Assembly (NCBI RefSeq): GCF_019890635.1
Contig: NZ_JAIOAB010000009.1
Coordinates: 62,001-126,000 of the forward strand
Direction of reading: 5' to 3'
DNA from: Streptomyces sennicomposti
GTDB lineage: Bacteria; Actinomycetota; Actinomycetes; Streptomycetales; Streptomycetaceae
DNA: 64,000 bases
This document shows, piece by piece, positions 27,491 through 36,471 of this stretch. The stretch's first letter is position 1. Each line of letters opens with the position of its first letter. The notes under the pieces were generated by a model. That model saw only the letters and a program-made list of their open reading frames with translations. It was not told the origin of the DNA and searched no databases. The position numbers were made by a program, and so were the translations under genes.

Positions 27491-27781
27491 TCAGTGGGTC
27501 TCGGGGCGGAGGACCTTGGTCCGGAGGACCGACTCGTTCAGGTTCATCTGGCGGTCGAGCTCCTTGACGACCGCAGGCTCGGCCTGCAGGTCGATGACCG
27601 AGTAGATGCCCTCGGGCTTCTTCTTGATCTCGTACGCGAGACGACGACGGCCCCAGGTGTCGACCTTCTCGACCTTTCCGCCGCCGTCACGGACGACAGA
27701 GAGGAAGTTCTCGATCAGCGGGGAGACAGAGCGCTCCTCGAGATCGGGGTCGAGGATGACCATCACCTCGTAGTGACGCAT
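27491..27781 (-). CDS. rpsF: 30S ribosomal protein S6
   Basis: S6, 96 residues, starting [19 protein letters not shown], with [17 protein letters not shown]. First gene of the rpsF-ssb-rpsR-rplI operon. ATG with AGGAGGTGGGTTCCAC upstream; this ribosome-binding site can pair with a segment 32 nt upstream around an inner hairpin, suggesting translational autoregulation. Confidence 0.98.
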   Translation of the reverse strand: MRHYEVMVILDPDLEERSVSPLIENFLSVVRDGGGKVEKVDTWGRRRLAYEIKKKPEGIYSVIDLQAEPAVVKELDRQMNLNESVLRTKVLRPETH

Positions 27782-27785
27782 GTGG

Positions 27786-27837
27786 AACCCACCTCCTTTG
27801 GACTCAGCGGCCACGGTCGTTCCGTGGCAGGAGGGTT
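27786..27837 (-). promoter_or_regulatory. leader structure sequestering the rpsF ribosome-binding site
   Basis: In the RNA, AACCCUCCU (27837-27829) can pair with AGGAGGUGGGUU (27797-27786), enclosing a perfect hairpin GCCACGG-AACGA-CCGUGGC (27828-27810). S6:S18-binding leaders are known in other bacteria; this is a candidate, not a proven match to that motif. Confidence 0.55.
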
Positions 27838-27863
27838 GTGATGCGTACGCAATCGTGTCTGCC

Positions 27864-27886
27864 AGTAAAACAGCCGGCACTGACAA
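27864..27886 (-). promoter_or_regulatory. candidate PafBC-type promoter of rpsF-ssb operon
   Basis: TTGTCAGTG (27886-27878), 8 bp, then TTTACT (27869-27864). The nonamer is perfect for the RecA-NDp consensus; the -10 has T instead of A at position 2. The first twelve bases, TTGTCAGTGCCG, are identical to the dnaB promoter. Confidence 0.55.
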
Positions 27887-28069
27887 GCGGGGTCGGCCGG
27901 CGGGATCGCCGGGCTGTCCTGCGCTCCGCCCGGAAGGCAGACACGGGTGCAGACGGTACAGAGTACCCGCACCCGTGCTTCCGGTTGAAATCGGTGGTCC
28001 GTTCCCGGCAATCTGGACACCTCGGGTGTGTACGGCGCTACCATGCGCCGCCCTTCGCAGGAGGTGCCC

Positions 28070-28390
28070 ATGGCACAGACGATGCGACCGAACACCGCCG
28101 GCAGCGGCCTGCTCGCCACGGACGGCAAGCCCCATCCGCTCCAGGACACCCTGCTCCTGGTCACCCTGGTGCTCGGCCTGACCGCGTTCATCACCGGCCT
28201 CACCGCTCCCGGCCTGCATCTGCTCAGCTCCTGGGCCGGTCTGGTGGGCATCCTCACCGGCGCGTACGGCCAGTGGATCTCGGTGACGACACGCCAGCGC
28301 TTCGGGCTGATCCTCGGCCTCGGCGCCTCGGCCATCGGCTTCTTCCTCGGCATGTGGCACGGCGGCCCCTTCGGCGGTGTCATCGGCTGA
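28070..28390 (+). CDS. small membrane protein, unknown function
   Basis: Protein of 106 residues starting [13 protein letters not shown] with three hydrophobic segments (about residues 25-45, 50-65 and 75-95) and a glycine-rich end. I do not recognise a characterised family; similar short conserved membrane proteins occur in this place in Streptomyces. ATG start with CAGGAGGTGCCC, a near-perfect ribosome-binding site. Divergent from rpsF. Confidence 0.75.
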   Translation: MAQTMRPNTAGSGLLATDGKPHPLQDTLLLVTLVLGLTAFITGLTAPGLHLLSSWAGLVGILTGAYGQWISVTTRQRFGLILGLGASAIGFFLGMWHGGPFGGVIG

Positions 28391-28599
28391 CCCGCTCCCA
28401 CCGGACCCTCCTCGCGCGGGGACGTCCGCCGCACGGCGCGGACGCCCCCGTGGCGAGCACGCGAACGCCCCGGCGGGCGACGGGCCGGGACGAAGGTGGT
28501 GTGCGGCCAGTCTGCGCGCTCCCCTGGCGCAGTAGGCTTCGGCGCGAGAGCCGGAGCCCCTGAACCCATGGGGACACGCCAGCCCGAGGAGCGCCCCGA

Positions 28600-29721
28600 A
28601 TGAGCCTGACCCTGAGGACCATCAGTCGAGAGCAGCATCTGGCCTACATCCAGAGCCTGCCGGCGGCGAGTCACATGCAGGTTCCGGCATGGGCGGACGT
28701 GAAGGCGGAGTGGCGCTCGGAGAACCTCGGCTGGTTCGACGACCGCACGGGTCAGATGGTCGGCGCCGGTCTCGTGCTGTACCGCCAGCTCCCCAAGATC
28801 AAGCGCTACCTCGCCTATCTGCCCGAGGGCCCGGTCATCAACTGGTTCGCGCCGAACCTGGAGGACTGGATCCAGCCGATGCTGGCGCACCTGAAGCAGC
28901 AGGGCGCGTTCTCCGTGAAGATGGGCCCGCCGGTGATCATCCGGCGCTGGAACGCCGAGACCATCAAGCGCGGCATCCAGGACGCCGACGTCAAGCGCCT
29001 GCGCGACCTGGAGGCCGACTTCATCGAGCCGCGCGCCTTCGAGGTCGCCGACAAGCTGCGCCGGATGGGCTGGCAGCAGGGCGAGGACGGCGGCGCCGGC
29101 TTCGGCGACGTCCAGCCCCGCTACGTCTACCAGGTGCCGCTGGCCAACCGGTCCCTGGAAGAGGTGCACAAGAACTTCAACCAGCTGTGGCGCCGCAACA
29201 TCAAGAAGGCCGAGAAGGCCGGCGTCGAGGTCGTCCAGGGCGGCTACTACGACCTCGAGGAATGGCAGCGGCTGTACGAGATCACGGCCGTGCGCGACCA
29301 CTTCCGGCCGCGCCCGCTGTCGTACTTCCAGCGCATGTGGTCGGCCCTCAACTCCGAGGACCCCAACCGCATGCGGCTGTACTTCGCCCGGCACAACGGC
29401 GTGAACCTGGCCGCGGCGACCATGCTGATCGTCGGCGGGCACGTCTGGTACTCCTACGGCGCCTCCGACAACATCGGCCGCGAGGTGCGGCCCTCGAACG
29501 CGATGCAGTGGCGGATGCTGCGCGACGCCTACGCCCTGGGCGCCACCGTGTACGACCTGCGCGGCATCTCGGACTCGCTGGACGAGACCGACCACCTGTT
29601 CGGCCTGATCCAGTTCAAGGTCGGCACCGGCGGCCAGGCGGCCGAGTACCTCGGCGAGTGGGACTTCCCGCTCAACAAGCTGCTCCACAAGGCGCTCGAC
29701 ATCTACATGTCGCGGCGCTGA
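28600..29721 (+). CDS. femX: FemX-type lipid II glycyltransferase (FemABX family)
   Basis: FemABX-family peptidyltransferase of 373 residues with two GNAT-like halves and the insert containing [24 protein letters not shown] and [25 protein letters not shown] are conserved blocks (the latter named by its ends VWYSYG and QWRM). In S. coelicolor FemX adds the first glycine to lipid II using glycyl-tRNA. ATG following GGAGCGCCCCGA. Followed by the alanine-racemase-like gene in the same direction, and murJ and a PBP lie nearby, fitting peptidoglycan synthesis. Confidence 0.88.
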   Translation: MSLTLRTISREQHLAYIQSLPAASHMQVPAWADVKAEWRSENLGWFDDRTGQMVGAGLVLYRQLPKIKRYLAYLPEGPVINWFAPNLEDWIQPMLAHLKQQGAFSVKMGPPVIIRRWNAETIKRGIQDADVKRLRDLEADFIEPRAFEVADKLRRMGWQQGEDGGAGFGDVQPRYVYQVPLANRSLEEVHKNFNQLWRRNIKKAEKAGVEVVQGGYYDLEEWQRLYEITAVRDHFRPRPLSYFQRMWSALNSEDPNRMRLYFARHNGVNLAAATMLIVGGHVWYSYGASDNIGREVRPSNAMQWRMLRDAYALGATVYDLRGISDSLDETDHLFGLIQFKVGTGGQAAEYLGEWDFPLNKLLHKALDIYMSRR

Positions 29722-29825
29722 CCCCGCGCTCACCGCTCCGACTCCGGCGCAGGCGTCCCCGCCTCCGCCGCACCGCTTCATCCCTCTGACACACCGCAGC
29801 CAGGAGAAAGGTTCCAGGTCCGGCC

Positions 29826-30857
29826 ATGGCGCTCACGCTCTACGTCGACACCGCGCGCTGGCGGGCGCACCACAAGCACGTGCAGGAGCAGTTCCCGGGA
29901 CTGGTCCCGGTCTGCAAGGGCAACGGCTACGGCTTCGGGCACGAACGGCTGGCGGAGGAGGCCACCCGGCTCGGCTCGGACGTCCTCGCCGTCGGCACGA
30001 CGTACGAGGCCGCACGGATCAAGGACTGGTTCGGCGGTGACCTGCTGGTGCTGACGCCCTACCGGCGCGGTGAGGAGCCCGTGCCGCTGCCCGACCGGGT
30101 GATCCGCTCGGTGTCGTCCATCGACGGCGTCTACGGCCTCGTCGGGGCCCGGGTGGTCATCGAGGTGATGTCCTCGATGAAGCGGCACGGTGTCACCGAG
30201 CAGGAGCTGCCGCAGCTCCAGTCCGCCATCGAGAACGTCCGCCTGGAGGGCTTCGCCATCCACCTGCCGCTGGACCGCACCGACGGCTCGGACGCCGTCG
30301 AGGAGGTCATCGGCTGGATGGACCGGCTGCGCGCGGCCCGGCTGCCGCTGCACACCATGTTCGTCAGCCACCTCAAGGCCGAGGAGCTGGTCCGGCTTCA
30401 GCAGCAGTTCCCGCAGACCCGTTTCCGCGCCCGGATCGGCACCCGGCTGTGGCTGGGCGACCACGACGCCACCGAGTACCGCGGCGCGGTCCTGGACGTC
30501 ACGCGGGTGGCCAAGGGCGACCGCTTCGGCTACCGGCAGCAGAAGGCCGCCTCGGACGGCTTCCTGGTGGTCGTGGCGGGCGGTACGTCGCACGGGGTGG
30601 GTCTGGAGGCCCCCAAGGCGCTGCACGGCGTCATGCCGCGTGCCAAGGGCGTCGCGCGGGCCGGCCTGGCCACGGTGAACCGGAACCTGTCGCCGTTCGT
30701 CTGGGGCGGCAAGCAGCGCTGGTTCGCCGAGCCGCCGCACATGCAGGTGTCGATCCTGTTCGTGCCCTCCGACGCGCCGGAGCCGAAGGTCGGCGACGAG
30801 CTGGTGGCCCATCTGCGGCACACCACGACCCAGTTCGACCGCCTCGTGGACCGCTGA
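29826..30857 (+). CDS. alanine racemase-family PLP protein
   Basis: Protein of 343 residues related to alanine racemase. The N-terminal barrel contains the PLP lysine in VPVCKGNGYGFGHERL (lysine near residue 31) and IGTRLWLGD; GDRFGYRQQK supplies a tyrosine in the C-terminal domain. The sequence diverges from canonical Alr, so a different amino-acid racemase activity or a regulatory role is possible. ATG with CAGGAGAAAGG upstream. Cotranscription with femX is likely (104-bp gap), ending at a strong hairpin. Confidence 0.8.
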   Translation: MALTLYVDTARWRAHHKHVQEQFPGLVPVCKGNGYGFGHERLAEEATRLGSDVLAVGTTYEAARIKDWFGGDLLVLTPYRRGEEPVPLPDRVIRSVSSIDGVYGLVGARVVIEVMSSMKRHGVTEQELPQLQSAIENVRLEGFAIHLPLDRTDGSDAVEEVIGWMDRLRAARLPLHTMFVSHLKAEELVRLQQQFPQTRFRARIGTRLWLGDHDATEYRGAVLDVTRVAKGDRFGYRQQKAASDGFLVVVAGGTSHGVGLEAPKALHGVMPRAKGVARAGLATVNRNLSPFVWGGKQRWFAEPPHMQVSILFVPSDAPEPKVGDELVAHLRHTTTQFDRLVDR

Positions 30858-30911
30858 GCGGCCCGCCGCCGTCCTGCGTATGAGCGGCCCTCCGCCGTCC
30901 AACGCATGCCG

Positions 30912-30945
30912 AAGGCCGTACCCGGAACCTGCCGGGTACGGCCTT
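30912..30945 (+). terminator. strong intrinsic terminator
   Basis: AAGGCCGTACCCGG (30912-30925) pairs perfectly with CCGGGTACGGCCTT (30932-30945) over a 6-nt loop, followed by TCGTTCG. Ends the femX-racemase unit and faces the convergent GT87 gene. Confidence 0.85.
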
Positions 30946-31027
30946 TCGTTCGCTCGCCGGGGGTCCTGAACCCCGGTGGGCAGCCGGCGCGGACCGGTGC
31001 GGTCCGCCGCGTCCGAACGCCGTTCGC

Positions 31028-32536
31028 TCAGAGCGAACGGTCTTCGGGCAGGGCCGCCGGGCGGCCGCCCCACTCCGTCCGGGCTCCCTCGAAGGGCCCC
31101 TCGTCGTGCGGCGCGTGGGCCTGTGCCCCGAGGACGAAGACGTCGTCCGCGCGGTCCAGCACACCGCCCGACGGGTCGTCGTCCCCCGTGCGGCGCACGA
31201 CGTCCCGCTCCGGCCGGAGGATGTCGCGCACGACGATCGCGCACAGGTAGAGCGTTCCCGCCAGGTGCAGGGCGATCGCCCAGTGGTAGCCCTCGGTCGG
31301 CAGTCCCTTGTGGGCGTCCCCGCTGGTCGTGTACGCGAGGTACATCCAGATCCCGAGGAAGTACGCCACCTCGCAGGCCTGCCAGATCAGGAAGTCCCGC
31401 CACTTGGGGCGCGCCAGCACGGCCAGCGGCACCAGCCACAGGACGTACTGCGGCGAGTAGACCTTGTTGGTGAGGACGAAGGCCGCAACGATCAGGAAGG
31501 CGAGCTGGGCGAAGCGCGGTCTGCGCCGGGCGGTGAGCGCCAGGGCCGCGATCCCCAGGGCACAGAGCACCATCAGCAACGTGGCCCCGGTGTTCACGAA
31601 GTCGGTGCTGGGCGGGTCGGTCGACTCCTGCGACCAGATCAGCCAGAAGGAGCCGAAGTCGACGCCCCGGTCGTGGCTGAACCGGTAGAACTGCCACCAG
31701 CCGTCGGAGGCGAAGAGCATCACCGGCAGGTTCACGACGAGCCAGGCGACGACGGCGCCGCCCAGGGCACTGCCGAATTCGCGCCAGCGGCCCGCGCGCC
31801 AGCACAGCACCAGCAGCGGGCCGAGCAGGAGCACCGGGTAGAGCTTGGCGGCCGTGGCGAGACCGATCAGCACGCCGAAGGCCAGGGACCGCCCGCGGGA
31901 CCACATCAGCATCGCGGCGGCCGTGAGGGCGACCGCCAGCAGGTCCCAGTTGATGGTCGCGGTGAGCGCGAACGCCGGCGCCAGGGCCACCAGCAGACCG
32001 TCCCAGGGGCGCCGGGCGTGCGTCCGGACCACGCACACGACGATGACGGCCGCGCAGACCATCAGCATCCCGGCGTTGACCATCCAGTACCACTGCTCCT
32101 GGTGCTGCATGGTCCCGCTGTGCGGGGTCAGCCAGGAGGCCACCTCCATGAACACCCCGGTGAGCACCGGGTACTCCAGGTACGGCATGTCGCCGGTGAG
32201 CTTGTCGAAGTAGGGCACCAGGCCGTCGGCGAATCCACGCCCCTGGTAGAGGTGCGGGATGTCCGAGTAGCAGGCCTTCGTGTACTGGGAGCTGGCGCCG
32301 AAGAACCAGCCGCTGTGGTAGCAGGGCGCCTTCTGGACCAGACCGAGGGCGAACATCCCGATCCCGACGAGCGCGATGACGCGCACCGGGGTCCACCAGG
32401 ACGCCGCGAGCAGGGCACGCCGCCCGATCGGGCCGCCGATCAGCTCGCTGCCGGCTGCGGCGACCTCGTCCTGCCGGGTCGGCAGCACCGGGCCGGGCTC
32501 GTGCGCGCTCGCTTGCGTCGATTCAGCACTGGGCAT
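31028..32536 (-). CDS. GT87-like polyprenol-dependent mannosyltransferase
   Basis: Multi-spanning membrane protein of 502 residues, about ten helices, in the GT87 (DUF2029) group of polyprenyl-phosphate mannosyltransferases. YFDKLTGDMPYLEYPVLTGVF with the GDMPYLEYP core, TINWDLLAV and AAKLYPVLLL match the family; these enzymes extend cell-envelope mannans or mannolipids on the outer face of the membrane. C-terminal 60 residues are hydrophilic. ATG start. It lies downstream of the PBP gene on the same strand beyond a parS-terminator pair. Confidence 0.82.
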   Translation of the reverse strand: MPSAESTQASAHEPGPVLPTRQDEVAAAGSELIGGPIGRRALLAASWWTPVRVIALVGIGMFALGLVQKAPCYHSGWFFGASSQYTKACYSDIPHLYQGRGFADGLVPYFDKLTGDMPYLEYPVLTGVFMEVASWLTPHSGTMQHQEQWYWMVNAGMLMVCAAVIVVCVVRTHARRPWDGLLVALAPAFALTATINWDLLAVALTAAAMLMWSRGRSLAFGVLIGLATAAKLYPVLLLGPLLVLCWRAGRWREFGSALGGAVVAWLVVNLPVMLFASDGWWQFYRFSHDRGVDFGSFWLIWSQESTDPPSTDFVNTGATLLMVLCALGIAALALTARRRPRFAQLAFLIVAAFVLTNKVYSPQYVLWLVPLAVLARPKWRDFLIWQACEVAYFLGIWMYLAYTTSGDAHKGLPTEGYHWAIALHLAGTLYLCAIVVRDILRPERDVVRRTGDDDPSGGVLDRADDVFVLGAQAHAPHDEGPFEGARTEWGGRPAALPEDRSL

Positions 32537-32572
32537 GCGGACATCCTGCCGTATGCCGCTGGGAATACGCCG

Positions 32573-32605
32573 TGGGCCGCCGCACCCGGTGGGTGCGGCG
32601 GCCCA
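32573..32605 (-). terminator. terminator after PBP gene, abutting parS
   Basis: TGGGCCGCCGCACCC (32573-32587) and GGGTGCGGCGGCCCA (32591-32605) form a perfect 15-bp stem with a 3-nt loop. The parS site begins one base to the right. Confidence 0.8.
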
Positions 32606-32606
32606 T

Positions 32607-32620
32607 GTTTCACGTGAAAC
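32607..32620. other. parS ParB-binding site (perfect)
   Basis: GTTTCACGTGAAAC between the PBP stop codon and its terminator hairpin, one base from the stem. Confidence 0.9.
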
Positions 32621-32642
32621 GGCCCGGCGGACGACGTCCCGG

Positions 32643-35348
32643 CTAGTTACCGAAGACGCCTCCTCTGCTGCCCCAGGTGCTGCCCTGGCCGCCGTCGCTC
32701 TCCCCGGACGACTCGCTGGAGGACGGTGACGGATCGGTGCCGCCTCCCGTGCCGCCTCCGTTGCCGTTGCCGCCGTTGCCATTGCCGCCGTTGCCGTTGC
32801 CGCCGTTGTCGGAGCAGCCGAAGAAACCGCAGATGGTCTCGGTCGGTGTCGGCGACGGGGTGGTGGCCGTCTCGCTCGGCGTGGGCGTCGGCGTCGGCGT
32901 CGGGCTGGACGTCTCGCTCCGGGTGGGCGAGGGGGTGGGCGTCGGGCTGGGCTCGGGGTTGACGATCTCGCCGATCGGCTGAGGCTCCGGGAACGACTTG
33001 GCCGGCTGGCCCGCCAGCGCCTGCGACATGTAGTCGTGCCAGATCTCGGCCGGGAACGAGGCGCCGTGGATCTTCTCCTTGCCGCCCGTGCCGAACATCG
33101 ACAGGAACGTCCGCGCCTTGTTGTTCGCGTCGTCGTCGAGCCGGAACATGCTGATCGCGGTGGACAGCTGCGGGGTGTAGCCGACGAACCAGGCGGACCG
33201 GTTGCCGTCGGTGGTGCCGGTCTTGCCGGCCACCTCGCGGCCGGGCAGCTTGGCGCTGGTGCCGGTGCCCTTCTCGACCACGGTCTTCAGCACATCGGTC
33301 ACGTTGTCGGCGACGTTCGCGGTGAACGCGGTCTTCGTGACGCTCTTGTGCGTGTAGATCGGTCCGTCCTTGCTGGTGACCTTCGTGACAGAGAACGGCT
33401 CGTTCTGCTTGCCGCTGGCGGCGAAGGTCGCGTACGCCCCCGCCATACGGATGGCGCTGGGGTCGGAGATGCCGATGGAGAAGGACGGGTAGGTGGTGCC
33501 GGTCAGGCTGTCCTTCTTCAGACCCGCGTCCAGCGCGGCCTGCTTGACCTTGTCCAGGCCCACGTCCATGCCGAGCTGGACGAAGGCGGAGTTCACCGAC
33601 TCGCGCATCGCCTCACGCAGGTCGATCATGTAGTTGGGCGGGCTGCCGTACGACAGCTGGTCGTCGTTGGTCTGCAGCCACTCCTCGCCCTTCTCGTTCT
33701 TCCAGACGGAGCCGTTGTAGTTCTTGATCTTCAGCTTGTTCTTCCCGCTGAAGCGGCTCTTGGGCGAGACCTGGGTGCGCTCGTCCTGCGCCTGGATCTC
33801 GTCGCCGTTCGGGTCGCGGACACCGTCGCGCATGGCCGCCGCCAGCACGAACGGCTTGAACGTGGAGCCGACCTGGGCGCCGGTCGCGTCGGCGTTGTTG
33901 GTGAAGTGCTTGGTGGCGTCCTCACCGCCGTAGATCGCCTCGATGGCCCCGCTCGCGGGATTGACCGAGGCGCCGCCGAACTGGACGTAGGTGTCGTGGT
34001 CCGGACGCTTCTTGGGATCGATGTTGGCCTTGCGGACCTTGGTGACGGCCGCCTCCAGCTCCTGGACCTTCTTCTTGTCGAAGGTCGTGCGGATCTGGTA
34101 GCCGCCCCGCTGGAGGTCGTCCGCCGTGATCTCGGTGTTGTTGATGATGTAGGCCTTGGCCAGGTCGACGAGGTAGCCGATCTGGCCGCTCAGCCGGGTG
34201 TTCGACCGCGGGTTCTGCCACTTGGGGAGCGTGGTGTACTTGGCCCGCTCCGCGGCGCTCAGATGCCCGTACTCGACCATCTTGTCGAGCGTGTCCTGCA
34301 TCTGCGACTCGGCCCGCCTCTTGTTGGCCTCGGCGGTGGCGGTCGGGTCGATCGAGGTCGCGCCGGCCGGGTCGTAGTACGTGGCGCCCTTGAGCATCGC
34401 CGCGAGGAAGGCGCACTCGCCCGGGTTCAGGTGGTTGGCGTCCTTGTTGAAGTACGCGCGCGAGGCCGCCTGGAGTCCGTAGGCGCCGCGCCCGTAGTAC
34501 GCGGAGTTCAGGTACCCCGACATGATCTCGTCCTTGGGGACCTCGGCGCCGACCTTGATGGCGACGAAGATCTCCTTGAACTTGCGGGAGATGGTCTGCG
34601 ACTGGTCGTTGAGCATCGCGTTCTTGACGTACTGCTGGGTGATGGTCGAACCACCCTGCGTCTGACCGCCGCGCGCCATGTTGAACAGGGCGCGCGCGAT
34701 GCCCTTCGGGTCGATACCGCTGTCGGTCTCGAAGGTCTTGTTCTCCTGGGAGATGACGGCGTACCGCATCTCCTCGGGGATGTCCGCGTAGTTGATGATC
34801 TGGCGGTTGATCTCACCGCCGGTCCGCACCATCTCGGAGCCGTCGGACCAGTAGTACACGTTGTTCTGGGCGGTCGCCGTCTGGGCGACGTTCGGCACGC
34901 TCACCATCGCGTAGCCGACTCCCGCGATGGCCACCAGGCTGCCGACGAAGCCGATGAACAGGCCCGTCACGAGCTTCCAGGAGGGCATCCAGCGGCGCCA
35001 GCCGTCCTTGCCCACGCGCGGGTAGTCGATGAACCGCTTCTTGGCGGGCGGCGCCGTCCGGCCCCGGCCCCTGCCCGGCCCGCTCGGGCCCGGGTCCGCT
35101 CCTCTGCGCCGGCCGCCGCCGCGCTGCGCCGCGCGGCGTGCCTCGGCGCGCCCGCCGTAGGGGCGCTGGTCGCCTCCGGCGCCGTACGAGCCCGCCCCGT
35201 AGGAACCGGACCCGTAGGAGTCGGCGGGAGATCCGGTGGCGCCTCGCGGAGCCGCGCGGCGGCCGGAGGACGAACCGGAGGGACCGCGTCGGGCCGCGGC
35301 ACGTCCGCCTCCCTGCGGCTGCGGCGGTTTGCGACGGTGCTCGCTCAT
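32643..35348 (-). CDS. class A penicillin-binding protein
   Basis: Bifunctional peptidoglycan glycosyltransferase/transpeptidase of 901 residues. A 140-residue basic, glycine-rich cytoplasmic N-terminus precedes one membrane helix; the GT51 domain has VISQENKTFETDSGIDPKG-type and GGSTITQQYVKN motifs, and the transpeptidase has VGSTFKPF (S-x-x-K), SVNSAF (S-x-N) and AGKTGTTDG (K-T-G). The C-terminal 110 residues are proline/threonine/serine-rich followed by NGGNGNGG repeats, an extracytoplasmic low-complexity tail. ATG with GAGGAG upstream. Confidence 0.95.
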   Translation of the reverse strand: MSEHRRKPPQPQGGGRAAARRGPSGSSSGRRAAPRGATGSPADSYGSGSYGAGSYGAGGDQRPYGGRAEARRAAQRGGGRRRGADPGPSGPGRGRGRTAPPAKKRFIDYPRVGKDGWRRWMPSWKLVTGLFIGFVGSLVAIAGVGYAMVSVPNVAQTATAQNNVYYWSDGSEMVRTGGEINRQIINYADIPEEMRYAVISQENKTFETDSGIDPKGIARALFNMARGGQTQGGSTITQQYVKNAMLNDQSQTISRKFKEIFVAIKVGAEVPKDEIMSGYLNSAYYGRGAYGLQAASRAYFNKDANHLNPGECAFLAAMLKGATYYDPAGATSIDPTATAEANKRRAESQMQDTLDKMVEYGHLSAAERAKYTTLPKWQNPRSNTRLSGQIGYLVDLAKAYIINNTEITADDLQRGGYQIRTTFDKKKVQELEAAVTKVRKANIDPKKRPDHDTYVQFGGASVNPASGAIEAIYGGEDATKHFTNNADATGAQVGSTFKPFVLAAAMRDGVRDPNGDEIQAQDERTQVSPKSRFSGKNKLKIKNYNGSVWKNEKGEEWLQTNDDQLSYGSPPNYMIDLREAMRESVNSAFVQLGMDVGLDKVKQAALDAGLKKDSLTGTTYPSFSIGISDPSAIRMAGAYATFAASGKQNEPFSVTKVTSKDGPIYTHKSVTKTAFTANVADNVTDVLKTVVEKGTGTSAKLPGREVAGKTGTTDGNRSAWFVGYTPQLSTAISMFRLDDDANNKARTFLSMFGTGGKEKIHGASFPAEIWHDYMSQALAGQPAKSFPEPQPIGEIVNPEPSPTPTPSPTRSETSSPTPTPTPTPSETATTPSPTPTETICGFFGCSDNGGNGNGGNGNGGNGNGGGTGGGTDPSPSSSESSGESDGGQGSTWGSRGGVFGN

Positions 35349-35746
35349 CGAACGACTACTCCTCGGGCAGGCGCACCCGTGCGCGCCTGGAAACGGCGGC
35401 TGGTTTCCGGTCCCCCCGAAGTACGGATGTGGTCGGTCTCGCATTCACCCGTACTGCACCGGGGACGAGGACGTCCCCAGGCGTCACTCGGTTCCCGGTG
35501 GTCTGCATGGCGCACAGACTACGCACCGGCAAAACCCGCCGTGCCCCGAAGTTCACCGCAAACCAGGCAACTTGGTCTCAACGAAACAGGGATGTGATCC
35601 CGTTCACGATCCCCCCTCTTGTCGCGCGCGGACCGCCGTTCTATCGTCGTGATGTATCGAGTCGATACATCAGCGCGACATAAAGACCGTCACGGCACCC
35701 AGAACGGCATCCGCCAGCACCGGGTCGCGGCAGAGAGGAGGCGACG
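35349..35746. other. 398-bp divergent PBP/PadR intergenic region
   Basis: Contains both promoters. The clearest element is the PadR-type operator at 35651-35671; otherwise no gene or repeat is supported. Confidence 0.5.
35651..35671. promoter_or_regulatory. PadR-type operator
   Basis: GATGTATCGA and TCGATACATC form a perfect 10-bp inverted repeat around a single G. It contains the ATGT...ACAT core typical of PadR operators and lies 76 bp upstream of the PadR gene. Confidence 0.75.
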
Positions 35747-36427
35747 ATGGGCCGGCGTTCCGGGATCCTCGAGTTCGCCGTACTCGGCCTGCTCCGCGAG
35801 TCCCCGATGCACGGCTATGAGCTGCGCAAACGACTCAATACATCACTGGGTGTGTTCCGCGCCTTCAGTTACGGGACGCTCTACCCCTGCCTCAAGACGC
35901 TGGTCGCGAGCGGCTGGTTGACGGAGGAACCGGGGAACACGGCCGAGGACGCCCTCGCCGCTCCGCTCGCGGGGCGCCGGGCCAAGATCGTCTACCGGCT
36001 GACGGCGGAGGGCAAGGAGCACTTCGAGGAACTGCTCTCCCAGACGGGCCCCGACACCTACGACGACGAGCACTTCGCCGCGCGTTTCGCCTTCTTCGGG
36101 CAGACGTCGCGCGATGTGCGCATGCGGGTGCTCGAGGGGCGCCGCAGCCGGCTGGAGGAGCGCCTGGAGAAGATGCGCGCCTCCCTCACGCGCACCCGGG
36201 AACGCCTCGACGACTACACCCTCGAGCTCCAGCGCCACGGAATGGAGTCCGTGGAGCGCGAAGTGCGCTGGCTGAACGAGCTCATCGAGAGCGAGCGGGC
36301 CGGACGCGACCTCAAGGGGTCCGCCGGGGGGACCGCTCAGCAGGACACCACATCTGGAACGACGGGCGGCCTGCCCCGGACCGGGGAGCCGCCCCGGCCG
36401 GATACGCCCGGCGACACCGCCACGTGA
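35747..36427 (+). CDS. PadR-family transcriptional regulator
   Basis: PadR regulator of 226 residues. [24 protein letters not shown] and [18 protein letters not shown] (each given by family-diagnostic ends) form the winged helix; the C-terminal half is a long helical dimerisation segment, then a disordered Pro/Gly-rich tail. GGAGG at 35736-35740 precedes the ATG. The perfect inverted repeat upstream suggests autorepression. The inositol-1-phosphate synthase gene begins 45 bp after its stop in the same direction, so PadR may also control inositol synthesis. Confidence 0.9.
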   Translation: MGRRSGILEFAVLGLLRESPMHGYELRKRLNTSLGVFRAFSYGTLYPCLKTLVASGWLTEEPGNTAEDALAAPLAGRRAKIVYRLTAEGKEHFEELLSQTGPDTYDDEHFAARFAFFGQTSRDVRMRVLEGRRSRLEERLEKMRASLTRTRERLDDYTLELQRHGMESVEREVRWLNELIESERAGRDLKGSAGGTAQQDTTSGTTGGLPRTGEPPRPDTPGDTAT

Positions 36428-36471
36428 TGCCCGCTCAGGGCTTCACCGAGTACACACAGGGAGCAACCGGA

